IMG/VR virus record: IMGVR_UViG_3300034106_002158
Location: 1-32,939 of that record
DNA length: 32,939 nucleotides
Direction: 5' to 3' (one strand)
DNA from: a virus
Made by a program: the position numbers and the translations under genes. Of this stretch, positions 13,700-21,791 are shown one piece after another; positions within the stretch are counted from its first letter, which is position 1, and each line of letters opens with the position of its first letter. The notes below the pieces were generated by a model, which was not told the origin of the DNA, did no database searches, and saw only the letters and a program-made list of their open reading frames with translations.

Positions 13700-14109
13700 T
13701 ACTCAGCCCCTCCCGGTGTAGGTCCTGCCGGTGCGTCCGTCCCCGTACCCGCAGCCGTAGACGCATTGGGCGGCTCCAGGTCCCGCAGCAATCGCACTTC
13801 CTCCTGAATCATGTCCAGCAGTTTCGACTTTCCCGAGTTGTCCGGGCATGCCCCAAAGTCTGGCATCTCCATCGAATGCCATTGCAAGATCGCCGCATCG
13901 GTAACACCCACCACCATCGACCCAACCGCGAACGCCACAGTGTCAATCGAATCAGGCCAGCGACGAATGGGCCGCTGGTTCACCACGCGGAACGGGCCAT
14001 CTACCTGCGGGTCATGGCACGCAATCGTGTACGTGATACCGCTAGCCGGCCCCGGCGTGGTGCCTTGAACCGCAACGATCCGACCGAGGATGAGTCTTGG
14101 GCTTGCCAT
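13699..14109 (-). CDS. Tail-region protein, 136 aa
   Basis: The ATG at 14109 overlaps the previous stop (TAATG). The first ~70 residues are beta-rich (LILGRIVAVQGTTPGPASGI..., then FAVGSMVVGVTDAAILQWHS); residues ~95-110 form a helix (SKLLDMIQEEVRLLRDLE); the C-terminus is a Pro/Ala/Gly-rich tail. This may be a baseplate-hub type OB-fold protein, but it is too short and divergent to name. Its location is after the 287-aa structural protein. Confidence 0.65.
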   Translation of the reverse strand: MASPRLILGRIVAVQGTTPGPASGITYTIACHDPQVDGPFRVVNQRPIRRWPDSIDTVAFAVGSMVVGVTDAAILQWHSMEMPDFGACPDNSGKSKLLDMIQEEVRLLRDLEPPNASTAAGTGTDAPAGPTPGGAE

Positions 14110-14972
14110 TAGATGATCAGGTTAGCTCCGGGTAGGTTCGTCCAGCCGGTTTCGTCAATGGGGTAGAGTGCGTTCAGCTCGCAGTTGGGAATCGTTTCTG
14201 ACGGGTCGCCAATCTGGTAGGCCACGAACACGGTGTAGGGGTTGCGGAAGATCGGGCCCCCGTCCGGGTCGCTTGGCACCTGCCCATTCGTGATCTGCAC
14301 GCAGTACCGAGCATTGAAGCTCTCGAACTTCGGGAAGTCGTACGTGCCCTCATCCAGCTCCCAGATGTACGCAATGTCGTAGGTGCCGTTGTCGTCAACC
14401 TGGTTGACCGTTGCCCCTTCGAAGTGGTACTGCTTTCCATCCGGCATCGTGTGCAGGCGGTCCTTCTGCTTGGCGATGATGTCCAGATCCCGCACATTCT
14501 GCACCTTCACCCGCACGTTCAGCGGGCGGATGATGCGGGTTTCGTTGACGTACTTGTGACTGATCCGCCAAACCAGCCGCTCGTCGCCGTTCCCAAACTG
14601 GTCCTTTGCGATGACCTTGGTTTTCACGGCTACCGGAATGTCAATCTGTACCGACCGTGATGCCCATCCCCAGTGATACCAGCGGGGATTATCCTTGTTC
14701 GGCGTGCGGGTCGATCCGAACTGTCGGCTGTTGCTGTACCGACAGACCACATTGCACACGCCGGTATCCTGCGGCTCAACCGTCACCGCGTCCAGGATCA
14801 GGCCCGTCAGGGTGGGATGCTGGCTGTTGATCGTCGGTACGCCGTCAGCGGCCAACGCGGCCTGCGGGCTGATCGTTTCCACCACGAACGTACGGGTAGC
14901 GGACCCCTTGTTGTTGAAGTCGATGGACTGGCTGTTGCCAGTGAGCCCGAGTTCGTAGGCGGTCAATGCCAT
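14109..14972 (-). CDS. Tail structural protein downstream of the tape measure, 287 aa
   Basis: The start overlaps the tape-measure stop by one base (TAATG). The protein is beta-rich with conserved-looking aromatic segments (NPRWYHWGWASRSVQIDIPV, then FGNGDERLVWRISHKYVNE, then DNGTYDIAYIWELDEGTYDF). In siphoviruses the genes after the tape measure encode the distal tail and tail-tip hub, so it may fill one of these roles. No Dit or Tal signature is recognised. It is the longest protein before the run of small beta proteins. Confidence 0.68.
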   Translation of the reverse strand: MALTAYELGLTGNSQSIDFNNKGSATRTFVVETISPQAALAADGVPTINSQHPTLTGLILDAVTVEPQDTGVCNVVCRYSNSRQFGSTRTPNKDNPRWYHWGWASRSVQIDIPVAVKTKVIAKDQFGNGDERLVWRISHKYVNETRIIRPLNVRVKVQNVRDLDIIAKQKDRLHTMPDGKQYHFEGATVNQVDDNGTYDIAYIWELDEGTYDFPKFESFNARYCVQITNGQVPSDPDGGPIFRNPYTVFVAYQIGDPSETIPNCELNALYPIDETGWTNLPGANLII

Positions 14973-16111
14973 TAGTCGTCACCCCCCACGACAATGCGGT
15001 TCATGTTGGCCGTTGCAATGGTGGCCGTCGTGCGAAGGTTGCCAGCGAGCTGCACCATCGTTGCGGCTTGATCGGTGTTGAATGCACGGTTGGATTCTTC
15101 GCGGATCGCACGCAGCGAATCGACCCACGCATCTTGTGAACGCTTGGCCTGCTTGGTCATTTCGTCGCCAATGTCACGCATGGACTGGCGGAAGTCTTCG
15201 ATTTGGCGGTCGCGGGCGTTCGTTTCGTCTTCGAGTACCTTGTCAACGCGGGCGTTGTATTCGGTGGATGCGTCGATGCGTTTGTTCAGAAGGTCGCGGT
15301 ACGCCACCATCTCAGCGGCATCGCTCTCTTCGCGTGCAGCCCGTTCCTCCCGTAGCTTCACAATGTACGTATCGAGCCACTTGTCAAACTCTGCTGCCTT
15401 TGCGTCTGATGCTTTCTTGGCAGCGGCTGCGTCCTCTTTGACCTTATCAGCAGTCGCCTTGCTTTCTTCAATCCGCAAGCTGCGGCGAAGTGCAGCAAGT
15501 TCCTGCTCTAGTTTCGCTTGAACTTCTGGCCCACGCATCAGATCGGCGGTAGCACCGAACCCAGCGTCCCTCACTGCGTCATATGTTTCCTTTGTCGCGG
15601 CAAGATCGCCTTCGACCTGCTGAATCTTCGCCCGCAACTCGTCAGCGGCCTTCTTCGAGTCATTGAAGTTCAGGCTCGCAGAGAAGTCCTTAGCCTTCTC
15701 CGATCCATCTTCCAACGCAGAAACAACGTACTCGCGGATTGCCTGCCCCAACGCGAACATACCCGTTGCAGTTCCAACGATTGCGGCCAACTTTCCGAAC
15801 AGCGATTGAGCCTGACCAACACTGTCAGCGAGTGCTTGGTTTACACCCTTCAGGCCGCCACGCAATGGAGAAGACGGCCCTACGGCCTTCTCGCCAGCCT
15901 GCCCCATCTGATTGAGTGCTTCAGTCGATGCGGTCGCCGCTACGCCAACCTTCGCAACGTCCGCCGCCGCCTGCGTCGATGCCGCACCAACCTTGCCAGT
16001 CGATCCTTCCGCTTCTACCTTGGCCTTCGCAGCGGCTACCGATGCCTCCAGTGGGGAGGTGTCGCCAGTTACCTGAATCTCTACAGACCCGTCTTTGCCG
16101 CGAGTCGCCAT
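14972..16111 (-). CDS. Short tail tape measure protein, 379 aa
   Basis: The ATG at 16111 lies nine bases after the tail-tube stop. The N-terminus (GSVEIQVTGDTSPLEASVAAA) is the usual start of tape measure proteins. Then come Ala-rich helices, one hydrophobic segment (~103-130, LFGKLAAIVGTATGMFALGQ), and a long charged coiled coil (~150-345). Tail length scales at roughly 0.15 nm per residue in siphoviruses, which here predicts only about 57 nm. No muralytic domain is visible. A coiled-coil tail protein other than the tape measure is less likely given its place after the tube gene. Confidence 0.75.
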   Translation of the reverse strand: MATRGKDGSVEIQVTGDTSPLEASVAAAKAKVEAEGSTGKVGAASTQAAADVAKVGVAATASTEALNQMGQAGEKAVGPSSPLRGGLKGVNQALADSVGQAQSLFGKLAAIVGTATGMFALGQAIREYVVSALEDGSEKAKDFSASLNFNDSKKAADELRAKIQQVEGDLAATKETYDAVRDAGFGATADLMRGPEVQAKLEQELAALRRSLRIEESKATADKVKEDAAAAKKASDAKAAEFDKWLDTYIVKLREERAAREESDAAEMVAYRDLLNKRIDASTEYNARVDKVLEDETNARDRQIEDFRQSMRDIGDEMTKQAKRSQDAWVDSLRAIREESNRAFNTDQAATMVQLAGNLRTTATIATANMNRIVVGGDD

Positions 16112-16120
16112 TGTGCCCCC

Positions 16121-16978
16121 TTACGCCACGGTGATAGCACCAGCCGCCCGGAGAGTACCGCTAACCCGGACTACATCATCCATCTTCCACGCGAGGTTCA
16201 GCCGCGTCCAGAAGAACGGGCCGGTGTAGGTGCGACCGCTCGCCACTGTCAGGACGCAGGTGTTATCCGCCACGCCGTCAGACCCGGACACATCCCATTG
16301 CGGCTTGGTGATGACACCAGATGCAGCGGTCAGGCCGGGGAACGTAGTGCCAGCCGTCTGCGTCAGGTCGCCAGAGCCCGTGAACGAATACACGCAAACC
16401 GACTCGTCGCCAATCCGAACCGTCTGATTCAGTCGCGGAGTCGTGATGCTTCCGGTGAGTGTGGGAACCGAAGTAGCCTCGTACGCCAGTTTGAACGTCG
16501 CCGCCGCCGCAGCCGCCGCAGAAGTCGGCAACGTGGGCGGGGTGGCATTGTCCGCGAGGCAGGTGTACGAACCGCTCCAGCGGCCTGTGCCCTTGGGACG
16601 GAACGCCCGCCACGTACCAGCCGCACCCGTCGTAGAAGTCGCGTCGAACTCACCGAACTCGATGCTCATGTTGAACGCGGTCATGTGCTTCACGTATCCG
16701 CTCGCGTACTCCACCAGCGAGGTGATGCCAAGCGGGCTTGCCGCACGCGGGTAGATGCCGTTGAAGTCGATGGTCGCAGACCGCAGGCCGGAATTCATCG
16801 TCATGAAGTTGACCGCAGAACCCGTCGGCGTGGTCGCGTCGTACTCGTTGCTCTCGATGTTCAAGGTGGCAACGTCCGCCGCGATGCGGATCGAAGTACC
16901 GAACAGGTAGTGCAGGTCGCCAGCACCAGCCGTGCAGGTCAGGTTTCCAAGTTGTGATGTCAGCGGCCAGTCTGCCAT
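16121..16978 (-). CDS. Major tail tube protein, 285 aa
   Basis: The ATG at 16978 has AAGGAG nine bases upstream. The chain is beta-rich with Gly/Thr turns (IEFGEFDATSTTGAAGTWRA, then GRWSGSYTCLADN, then FFWTRLNLAWKMDDVVRVSG), where a strand set with 'W.GS' and a terminal 'V.VSGT..' resembles tail tube folds. It follows the tail-terminator-like gene and precedes the tape measure, the standard position for the tube. The family is inferred from fold cadence and order, not from a signature motif. Confidence 0.72.
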   Translation of the reverse strand: MADWPLTSQLGNLTCTAGAGDLHYLFGTSIRIAADVATLNIESNEYDATTPTGSAVNFMTMNSGLRSATIDFNGIYPRAASPLGITSLVEYASGYVKHMTAFNMSIEFGEFDATSTTGAAGTWRAFRPKGTGRWSGSYTCLADNATPPTLPTSAAAAAAATFKLAYEATSVPTLTGSITTPRLNQTVRIGDESVCVYSFTGSGDLTQTAGTTFPGLTAASGVITKPQWDVSGSDGVADNTCVLTVASGRTYTGPFFWTRLNLAWKMDDVVRVSGTLRAAGAITVA

Positions 16979-16990
16979 GAGTCGTACTCC

Positions 16991-17494
16991 TTACGGGTTC
17001 GCGGCGATTGCCGACACCCTGAATGTCATCTTCATCGTCGCCATTACCACGTTCTCGCTCACAATCGTCGCGTCATTGTCCTCAACGATGCACGTACTCG
17101 CCACAGCGGAATACCCGTTCGTCGGCAGCACCAGCCGATGCCGGTTGAACCCGTAGGTGGGAACTCGGCCAGACACCAGAACCGCGTTCCCGTGCAGGCG
17201 GTCGAGTGCTGGCAAGAGCGAGGTGCCGATGTACGCCGTCTGCGATGATTCGTTCAAACGGTCGTAGAGGTTGAACGTTGCCGTGCAAAGGAACTCGTCG
17301 CCCGTTGTCGTGTTCTGCTGTTGCATCGCCACGCTGAAGACCAGGTAGGGCCCGGTGATCGGCGTAGGTGCCGCGAATACGGTGTATGCCCCGCCCGTGA
17401 TGAGATTCCACGCCCCACCGTTGTAGAGCCCGCCCGCGCCAGTATCCGCCTTCATGCGGTCGTAGATCGCCTGATAGATCGGTGCGAGGATCAT
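16991..17494 (-). CDS. Tail terminator / tail completion protein (DUF3168-like place), 167 aa
   Basis: The start at 17494 overlaps the previous stop (ATGA). It begins APIYQAIYDRMKAD and continues with VFAAPTPITGPYLVFSVAMQ, ATFNLYDRLNESS and ALDRLHGNAVLVSG: the order 'I...I...L..D......V......P..PYIVF......' followed by a dyad helix matches tail terminators such as lambda U and the DUF3168 group. It caps the tail tube and joins it to the head. Placement between the gp10-like and tube genes agrees. Confidence 0.75.
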   Translation of the reverse strand: MILAPIYQAIYDRMKADTGAGGLYNGGAWNLITGGAYTVFAAPTPITGPYLVFSVAMQQQNTTTGDEFLCTATFNLYDRLNESSQTAYIGTSLLPALDRLHGNAVLVSGRVPTYGFNRHRLVLPTNGYSAVASTCIVEDNDATIVSENVVMATMKMTFRVSAIAANP

Positions 17495-18117
17495 GCGGCC
17501 CCCTTGCTCAGAACTTCCTTGACCGCCGCTTCGAAGGCATCGGTAGCCTTGACGTAGAGGGCCGCGTTCTGTTCAGCGGGCCGCATGTACGGGCGTGCCG
17601 CGATGGTCACGGACTTTTTGAGGATGAACATCATCTGCGAGCCGATGAGCTTGGTTGCGTTCTTGGTCTTGCGGGTCAAATGCTTCACGAGGAACAGTCG
17701 CCCGGTCTTGGTGCGGAGAATGTGCATCGGGGTTGCGGAGTTGCGAAGCCCGCCCGCTGTCCGCTTCTGGAGTCGCTTGGCTTCCGCGTTCAGAGGAACC
17801 GGCAGGAACCCGCCAGACTTCGCCCGGATCGTCCCGCCAAACTCCATCATGGCGGCGTACTTGGCTTTGGAAGTCGTGATGATGCTCTTGCCGTTCTTGG
17901 CTGGCGTAGCACGGATGCCGTTCCGCAGCATGCCCGTCTGCGTTCCCGGTGGCTGGCCCGGTGCGGAGTGCGTTCCTACAGCCGTCTTCGGCATTGATTC
18001 CTTGATGAACGCCTCATAGACCAACGCCGCACGGTACACGCCCGTATTGACCGCCCGCTCAAGTTTCGCCTTGAGTCGAGCCGTGTCCACGGTCATTGTC
18101 ACCTTGCCGACGTTCAT
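17491..18117 (-). CDS. HK97 gp10-like neck / minor tail protein, 208 aa
   Basis: I chose the ATG at 18117 because it overlaps the previous stop (TGATG); the longer frame would sit inside that gene. Features of the HK97 gp10 family are visible: RLKAKLERAVNTGVYRAALV helix, TGMLRNGIRATPAKNGKS, then KYAAMMEFGGTI, the typical 'G.LR.SI....YA..VEFGT' line, and ARPYMRPAEQNA near the end ('RPFl.PA'). It has a longer basic insert (~110-160) than usual. The family contributes to head-tail joining. Confidence 0.8.
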   Translation of the reverse strand: MNVGKVTMTVDTARLKAKLERAVNTGVYRAALVYEAFIKESMPKTAVGTHSAPGQPPGTQTGMLRNGIRATPAKNGKSIITTSKAKYAAMMEFGGTIRAKSGGFLPVPLNAEAKRLQKRTAGGLRNSATPMHILRTKTGRLFLVKHLTRKTKNATKLIGSQMMFILKKSVTIAARPYMRPAEQNAALYVKATDAFEAAVKEVLSKGAA

Positions 18118-18470
18118 CAGTTCAAGTCCCTCGATACTACCAGCTTCTTCAGCACGCCCATGCTGCACATGTCCTGCGGCTTCCCTTCGATGCGATACAC
18201 CACGCTATTGATCGAAATCTGATCAGCTGGCGAACAGTCCCACGCGGCCCCGGTTGAATCGGTTGGTGCCAGGAACAGGTCATACATCTGCGTCGTCGTG
18301 TCACGCCCGTACACCAGACCGTCCGCCGCACTTGTCGGCTGCATCGCACATGCAATGTCAATCGGATCTGGTGGCAACGACCCGTACGGGATGCCACTAT
18401 TCGCCGTCAGCCATGTCTTGTTGTCCAAAGATGCCGTCATCGTCAACAGGTGCCAAGGGGTTGATGCCAT
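18117..18470 (-). CDS. Head-closure / head-tail joining protein, 117 aa
   Basis: The start overlaps the previous stop by one base (TAATG). The product has a beta-barrel-like middle (MYDLFLAPTDSTGAAWDCSP, then ADQISINSVVYRIEGKPQDM) in which 'D.I.i.g..Y.V.G.P....' is the signature region of HK97 gp7 / SPP1 gp16-type head-closure proteins. It sits between the connector-like and gp10-like genes, the normal position. Confidence 0.72.
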   Translation of the reverse strand: MASTPWHLLTMTASLDNKTWLTANSGIPYGSLPPDPIDIACAMQPTSAADGLVYGRDTTTQMYDLFLAPTDSTGAAWDCSPADQISINSVVYRIEGKPQDMCSMGVLKKLVVSRDLN

Positions 18471-19105
18471 TACGCACCCCCCGTCACGTAGCCACGCAGC
18501 AGGCTCATGCGGATGTCGTCCACCCGCTTCTGGTCCGCGAGCGTGTACGAATACTGGCCGATGGTTTCAGACTGAACCGCCATGTCACGCCCACGCCCGT
18601 TGAAGAGCATGTCCGCCAGAAGGCATGTCGCCTTCTGCAATGCCCCGGGGATGGTCGCGTAGCCAGCCACGTACACAACCGTGAAGTTGTTGAAGCCTTC
18701 CTCGAATCGCGGCGAAGGCTTGAAGTCGCCACCCTGCCCCAAGTACGTTGCGTTATACGAGGCGAACCGATTGCGTGCAACGTCGATCCGCGACAGCAGG
18801 CCCGAATCAGCATCGACGCGGTACGTGCTGGAGTCGAGTACCACGCTCTGCCCACCCGCGTAGGTCTGCGTTACCGAGGTAATCGACGTAACGGGCCGTT
18901 CGCGGAGTTGGATAATCGCATCGTCAGGCCCGCTGTAGTATTCCGTCCGCGTTGCAGACTCGAAGCCGTTGGTCCCGTCGCGGCTGCAATAGTCGCGGAT
19001 GTCGTTTGACACCCACCCCAAAATCTGGTCGATGAAGGTATCTTGGGCCGTGCCCGTGATGCCTCGCCAAGTCTTGTAGTCGGTGCGTGAGACAAGGAAC
19101 GCCAC
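18470..19105 (-). CDS. Head-tail connector protein (HK97 gp6-like), 211 aa
   Basis: The start is the GTG at 19105, six bases after AAGGGG; the longer ATG frame overlaps the whole previous gene end and has no site. Features: an N-terminal helix set (DTFIDQILGWVSNDIRDYCSR), a strand pair (TRTEYYSGPDDAIIQLRERP then VTSITSVTQT), then FNNFTVVYVAGYATIPGALQ and a helical end. The 'L.L...PV..I..V......YR.D...GLL' order is typical of gp6 adaptor proteins that dock under the portal. Confidence 0.8.
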   Translation of the reverse strand: MAFLVSRTDYKTWRGITGTAQDTFIDQILGWVSNDIRDYCSRDGTNGFESATRTEYYSGPDDAIIQLRERPVTSITSVTQTYAGGQSVVLDSSTYRVDADSGLLSRIDVARNRFASYNATYLGQGGDFKPSPRFEEGFNNFTVVYVAGYATIPGALQKATCLLADMLFNGRGRDMAVQSETIGQYSYTLADQKRVDDIRMSLLRGYVTGGA

Positions 19106-19115
19106 GGGTAGCCCC

Positions 19116-19658
19116 TTAGTTGATGATGCTGACGTAGAGCGGAACGGTGCCGGTTGAGACGTTTGCTGCGGTGGACACAAGCACGATGATCGCCTTGGCC
19201 CCACGCAACTGGTAGCCAATCGAACTAGTTGCGGGCAGGACCGATGACCATGCAAATGTCGATCCGTCATTCTCAGCCGATGCCGCCGCCGCCAGCGTGA
19301 CCGTCAGGCCCGTAGCCGTGAACGAATCGCCGTCGATGCGGTGGAACAGCGTTCCGGTTGGGAACACGCCCGATGAGTTGGGGATCTGGTCAGCCCCCAA
19401 GATCCGCACGATTGGCGAGGTTGTCACGGTCGCCGCGTAGGCGATGCGTGCCCGGATCATCAACCGCGTTCCCTGCGTCACGATGCCGGGTATTACGAAC
19501 GCTGACGACACGCTGATTGGGTTCAGCAGTTCGGCAGCGGTGTTTGCCTGTTCCGCGTCCGTGTGGACCTGAATCCACTTACCGAACATGTTGCTTTGGA
19601 ACATCACATCGGGACCGCCCTGCTTGATGTCCGGACCAACGTATACGGGTGCCGCCAT
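19116..19658 (-). CDS. Virion structural protein, possibly decoration, 180 aa
   Basis: The ATG at 19658 has AAGGAG eight bases upstream. The N-terminal arm (MAAPVYVGPDIKQGGPDVMF) is followed by a beta-rich domain (TRLMIRARIAYAATVTTSPI, then GTLFHRIDGDSFTATGLTVT, then IIVLVSTAANVSTGTVPLYV). It lies between another small beta protein and the connector gene, where capsid decoration or cementing proteins are common. About 70 bases without a gene separate it from the upstream gene. The role is inferred. Confidence 0.7.
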   Translation of the reverse strand: MAAPVYVGPDIKQGGPDVMFQSNMFGKWIQVHTDAEQANTAAELLNPISVSSAFVIPGIVTQGTRLMIRARIAYAATVTTSPIVRILGADQIPNSSGVFPTGTLFHRIDGDSFTATGLTVTLAAAASAENDGSTFAWSSVLPATSSIGYQLRGAKAIIVLVSTAANVSTGTVPLYVSIIN

Positions 19659-19729
19659 GTGTTAGCTCCTTAGGTGAAACCGACCGGCCCACGTTTCCAT
19701 GAGCCGGGGGTGAGAGAAACGGGGGAGGA

Positions 19730-20209
19730 TTACAGCACGATGCGACCGAGGAGCGACGAGCTGTTGCCGAGGTTCTGAGCCGCACCACGGGCGATTTCAT
19801 TCGAGCCGTTGATGCCCTGAGCCGGGTTCAGGCCGATCCACACGGCACCGTAGAGGGTTGCCGCCGCACCGGGCGTACAGGAAACACGCAGATACCGCTT
19901 GCGTGAACCACCAAGTTCAAGGTGGAACAGCCAGAGCTTGTTGTCGCCAGCGGCTGCGGTCGGCAGGGCCGTACCGCTGAATGCACCGCCGCTCACATCT
20001 CCCCACGATGAGTTGTCGTCAGACTCCTCGATCTTGAGTGCGGTTGTATCAGCGGCGACGTTGCCGAAGGTCACGATGCAAGCGGCTTCACCGAGACCGC
20101 CGAGGATTGCCGTATCGAACGCGGTGCCTGTGTTGGCTGCACCGTTGATGTCGAGCGGACCACCCGTTGAGGTGCCGCCCTTGAAGTATGCGTTGAGAAG
20201 GGTCTTCAT
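19730..20209 (-). CDS. Capsid-associated beta-rich protein, 159 aa
   Basis: The ATG at 20209 follows AAAGGAAACTGACAC. The sequence contains a 'N...TAFDTA.LGG..EAACIVTFG..AADTTALKIEESDD' segment found in small proteins coded just after major capsid genes, then ELGGSRKRYLRVSCTPGAAA with a strand-rich end. Such proteins probably decorate the capsid. The C-terminus (NLGNSSSLLGRIVL) is flexible. No enzyme motif is visible. Confidence 0.72.
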   Translation of the reverse strand: MKTLLNAYFKGGTSTGGPLDINGAANTGTAFDTAILGGLGEAACIVTFGNVAADTTALKIEESDDNSSWGDVSGGAFSGTALPTAAAGDNKLWLFHLELGGSRKRYLRVSCTPGAAATLYGAVWIGLNPAQGINGSNEIARGAAQNLGNSSSLLGRIVL

Positions 20210-20238
20210 GTGTCAGTTTCCTTTGCGTTGATGGTCTA

Positions 20239-21603
20239 TCAGGCCGTCTTGAATCCGACGATGGGGCCGTAGGTCGAACCGCGACCGTCGCCATGGATGT
20301 TCACGTTGAAACGGCTGGTGCCGCGAACGGCGACGCTGTTGGTGTTGAACAGGAACTGATCGGCGGTAGCGATGCTGAGCATCTGACGGTCGCCAATCAT
20401 CGATCCGCCTTCGAAGTCACCGAAGTAGCAGGGGAAGTGCGTTGAAGATGCAGCCGAAACGGTCGGCATGACCTGAGAGAACACAACGTCGTAGCCCATG
20501 AACGTTCCGCCGCCGAGGTTGCCGGTTGCGATGTCCTTGAACTGGCTGCTGGCCTTGTCCAGACGCATCATCACCTGCACGAAGAACTGACGGCTGCAAG
20601 TGAACTTCAGACGGGCCGCGTTCACGTTCTCGACCGCACCCATCAGCAGGGCGAAGTGGTCCTTGGTGATCGAAGCCCATGCAGCCGCCGTGATGTACGC
20701 TGCGGTGGGCAGGGCACCGGCCAAGCCGACCTGACCGGCGTATGTGCTGGTGCCGTTTCCGAGGAAGTACGCATTGTCGATTGCAATCGACTCAGCCTCA
20801 ACCATCGTGCGGGCGATGTCGTCAGGAACGCTGATCGCGGCATCGTTGAAGAGCGAGTTGCTGTAGCTCATCAGCACGCCGTATTCCTTGGCCGTCAGCG
20901 TCACGTTGCCGTAGCTGTTGGTCGTCACGGTCATCGTGGAGCCTTCGCCCATCGGAGTCATGGCCGTGATGCCCGTCTTACGGGGGTATGCACATGACTC
21001 AGAAGTCATCGGGATGACGTTGGCGAGCCGCTTGGATGCACCGTACTGCTCGGTCAACCAGATGAGCTGGGGAATGAACACCTGCGGGACGAGAGCCCCG
21101 CCAAGCTGCTGGTTGAACTCAACCTGATTCTTCTTGCAGATGTCGATGTCAGCAGCCTTCGACGGGTAGTGATACTGGCCCGCGATGTTCAGGCGTGCCC
21201 ACGCCTTGAACGCCGTAGCCTGGTCGTAGTCGGTGAAGACTGCGGTGCCTTCACGCACCTTGCGTTCGTACGCCTTGCGGTGGCTGTTGCCGATGTTGAA
21301 CGTGGTCGGGCTGCGGTCTGCAACCACATCATCTCCGTGCGGCGAGGTCGAGCCCTTCGCGTCAGCGATGATCGACTTCCGATGAGACTCGCTCAGTGCG
21401 GTGTCGGCATCGTCGCCAGCGAGCGTCAGGACCGACTTCGCGGCCCAAACGGTGTCCACGTTGATGGGGTTGCCGTCCGAGCCGTTGATTTCAACGCCTT
21501 CGGCAGCGAGCTTGGCGACGAACGCCTTGGTAGTTTCGAGAGTGGGGGTGGTTTCGGTGAAACCGTTGTTTCGGATGAGTGAGATGAGGCCCTTGCGATT
21601 CAT
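20239..21603 (-). CDS. Major capsid protein, HK97-fold, 454 aa
   Basis: The ATG at 21603 has AAGGAA nine bases upstream. Residues 1-~110 are charged and helical (KAFVAKLAAEGVEINGSDGN, then ALSESHRKSIIADAKG), the usual N-terminal delta/scaffold region removed by the protease. The HK97 core follows: LGGALVPQVFIPQLIWLTEQ, ANVIPMTSESCAYPRKTG, YGVLMSYSNSLFNDAAISVP with the spine helix, DNAYFLGNGTSTYAGQVGLA, and a P-domain ending in FLFNTNSVAVRGTSRFNVNI. The position after the protease and the length agree with the family. Confidence 0.88.
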   Translation of the reverse strand: MNRKGLISLIRNNGFTETTPTLETTKAFVAKLAAEGVEINGSDGNPINVDTVWAAKSVLTLAGDDADTALSESHRKSIIADAKGSTSPHGDDVVADRSPTTFNIGNSHRKAYERKVREGTAVFTDYDQATAFKAWARLNIAGQYHYPSKAADIDICKKNQVEFNQQLGGALVPQVFIPQLIWLTEQYGASKRLANVIPMTSESCAYPRKTGITAMTPMGEGSTMTVTTNSYGNVTLTAKEYGVLMSYSNSLFNDAAISVPDDIARTMVEAESIAIDNAYFLGNGTSTYAGQVGLAGALPTAAYITAAAWASITKDHFALLMGAVENVNAARLKFTCSRQFFVQVMMRLDKASSQFKDIATGNLGGGTFMGYDVVFSQVMPTVSAASSTHFPCYFGDFEGGSMIGDRQMLSIATADQFLFNTNSVAVRGTSRFNVNIHGDGRGSTYGPIVGFKTA

Positions 21604-21791
21604 GGAGAGATTCCTTCCCTTGCGGGTTTGGTGTATCTCTGCTCATGCTGGAGAGTGGGTGAACGGTGGCCTACGTAGCGAGCGTTACCGAGTCTCTGCG
21701 AGTCGCAGGGTCTATTCAGTTGAACCCGGCATGTGAGCGTGTTTCTCAACGTGCCGGGGAGGAGACAATGCCCCACATTGTACCCACGATG
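21604..21791 (-). promoter_or_regulatory. 188-bp gap upstream of the capsid gene with hairpin (21725-21758)
   Basis: CCCGGCA (21725-21731) and TGCCGGG (21752-21758) form a 7-bp stem; within the 20-base loop GTGAG and CTCAAC can extend the pairing with a bulge. It starts 33 bases after the protease stop. The minus strand continues with only two T's, so termination would be weak. A processing hairpin, partial terminator or leader that lets capsid mRNA be made in excess of protease mRNA fits the position. No small ORF with a site is seen here. Confidence 0.5.

Noticed and set aside
15518-16957. 479-codon ORF on the plus strand
   Set aside because: It lies antisense to the tape measure and tail tube genes, is Arg-rich with a shadow-type composition, has no ribosome site, and would be the only large plus-strand gene.
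16121-16978. Programmed frameshift for tail chaperones near the tube gene
   Set aside because: Only nine bases separate tube and tape measure, and no slippery heptamer with a second reading frame extension was seen there.
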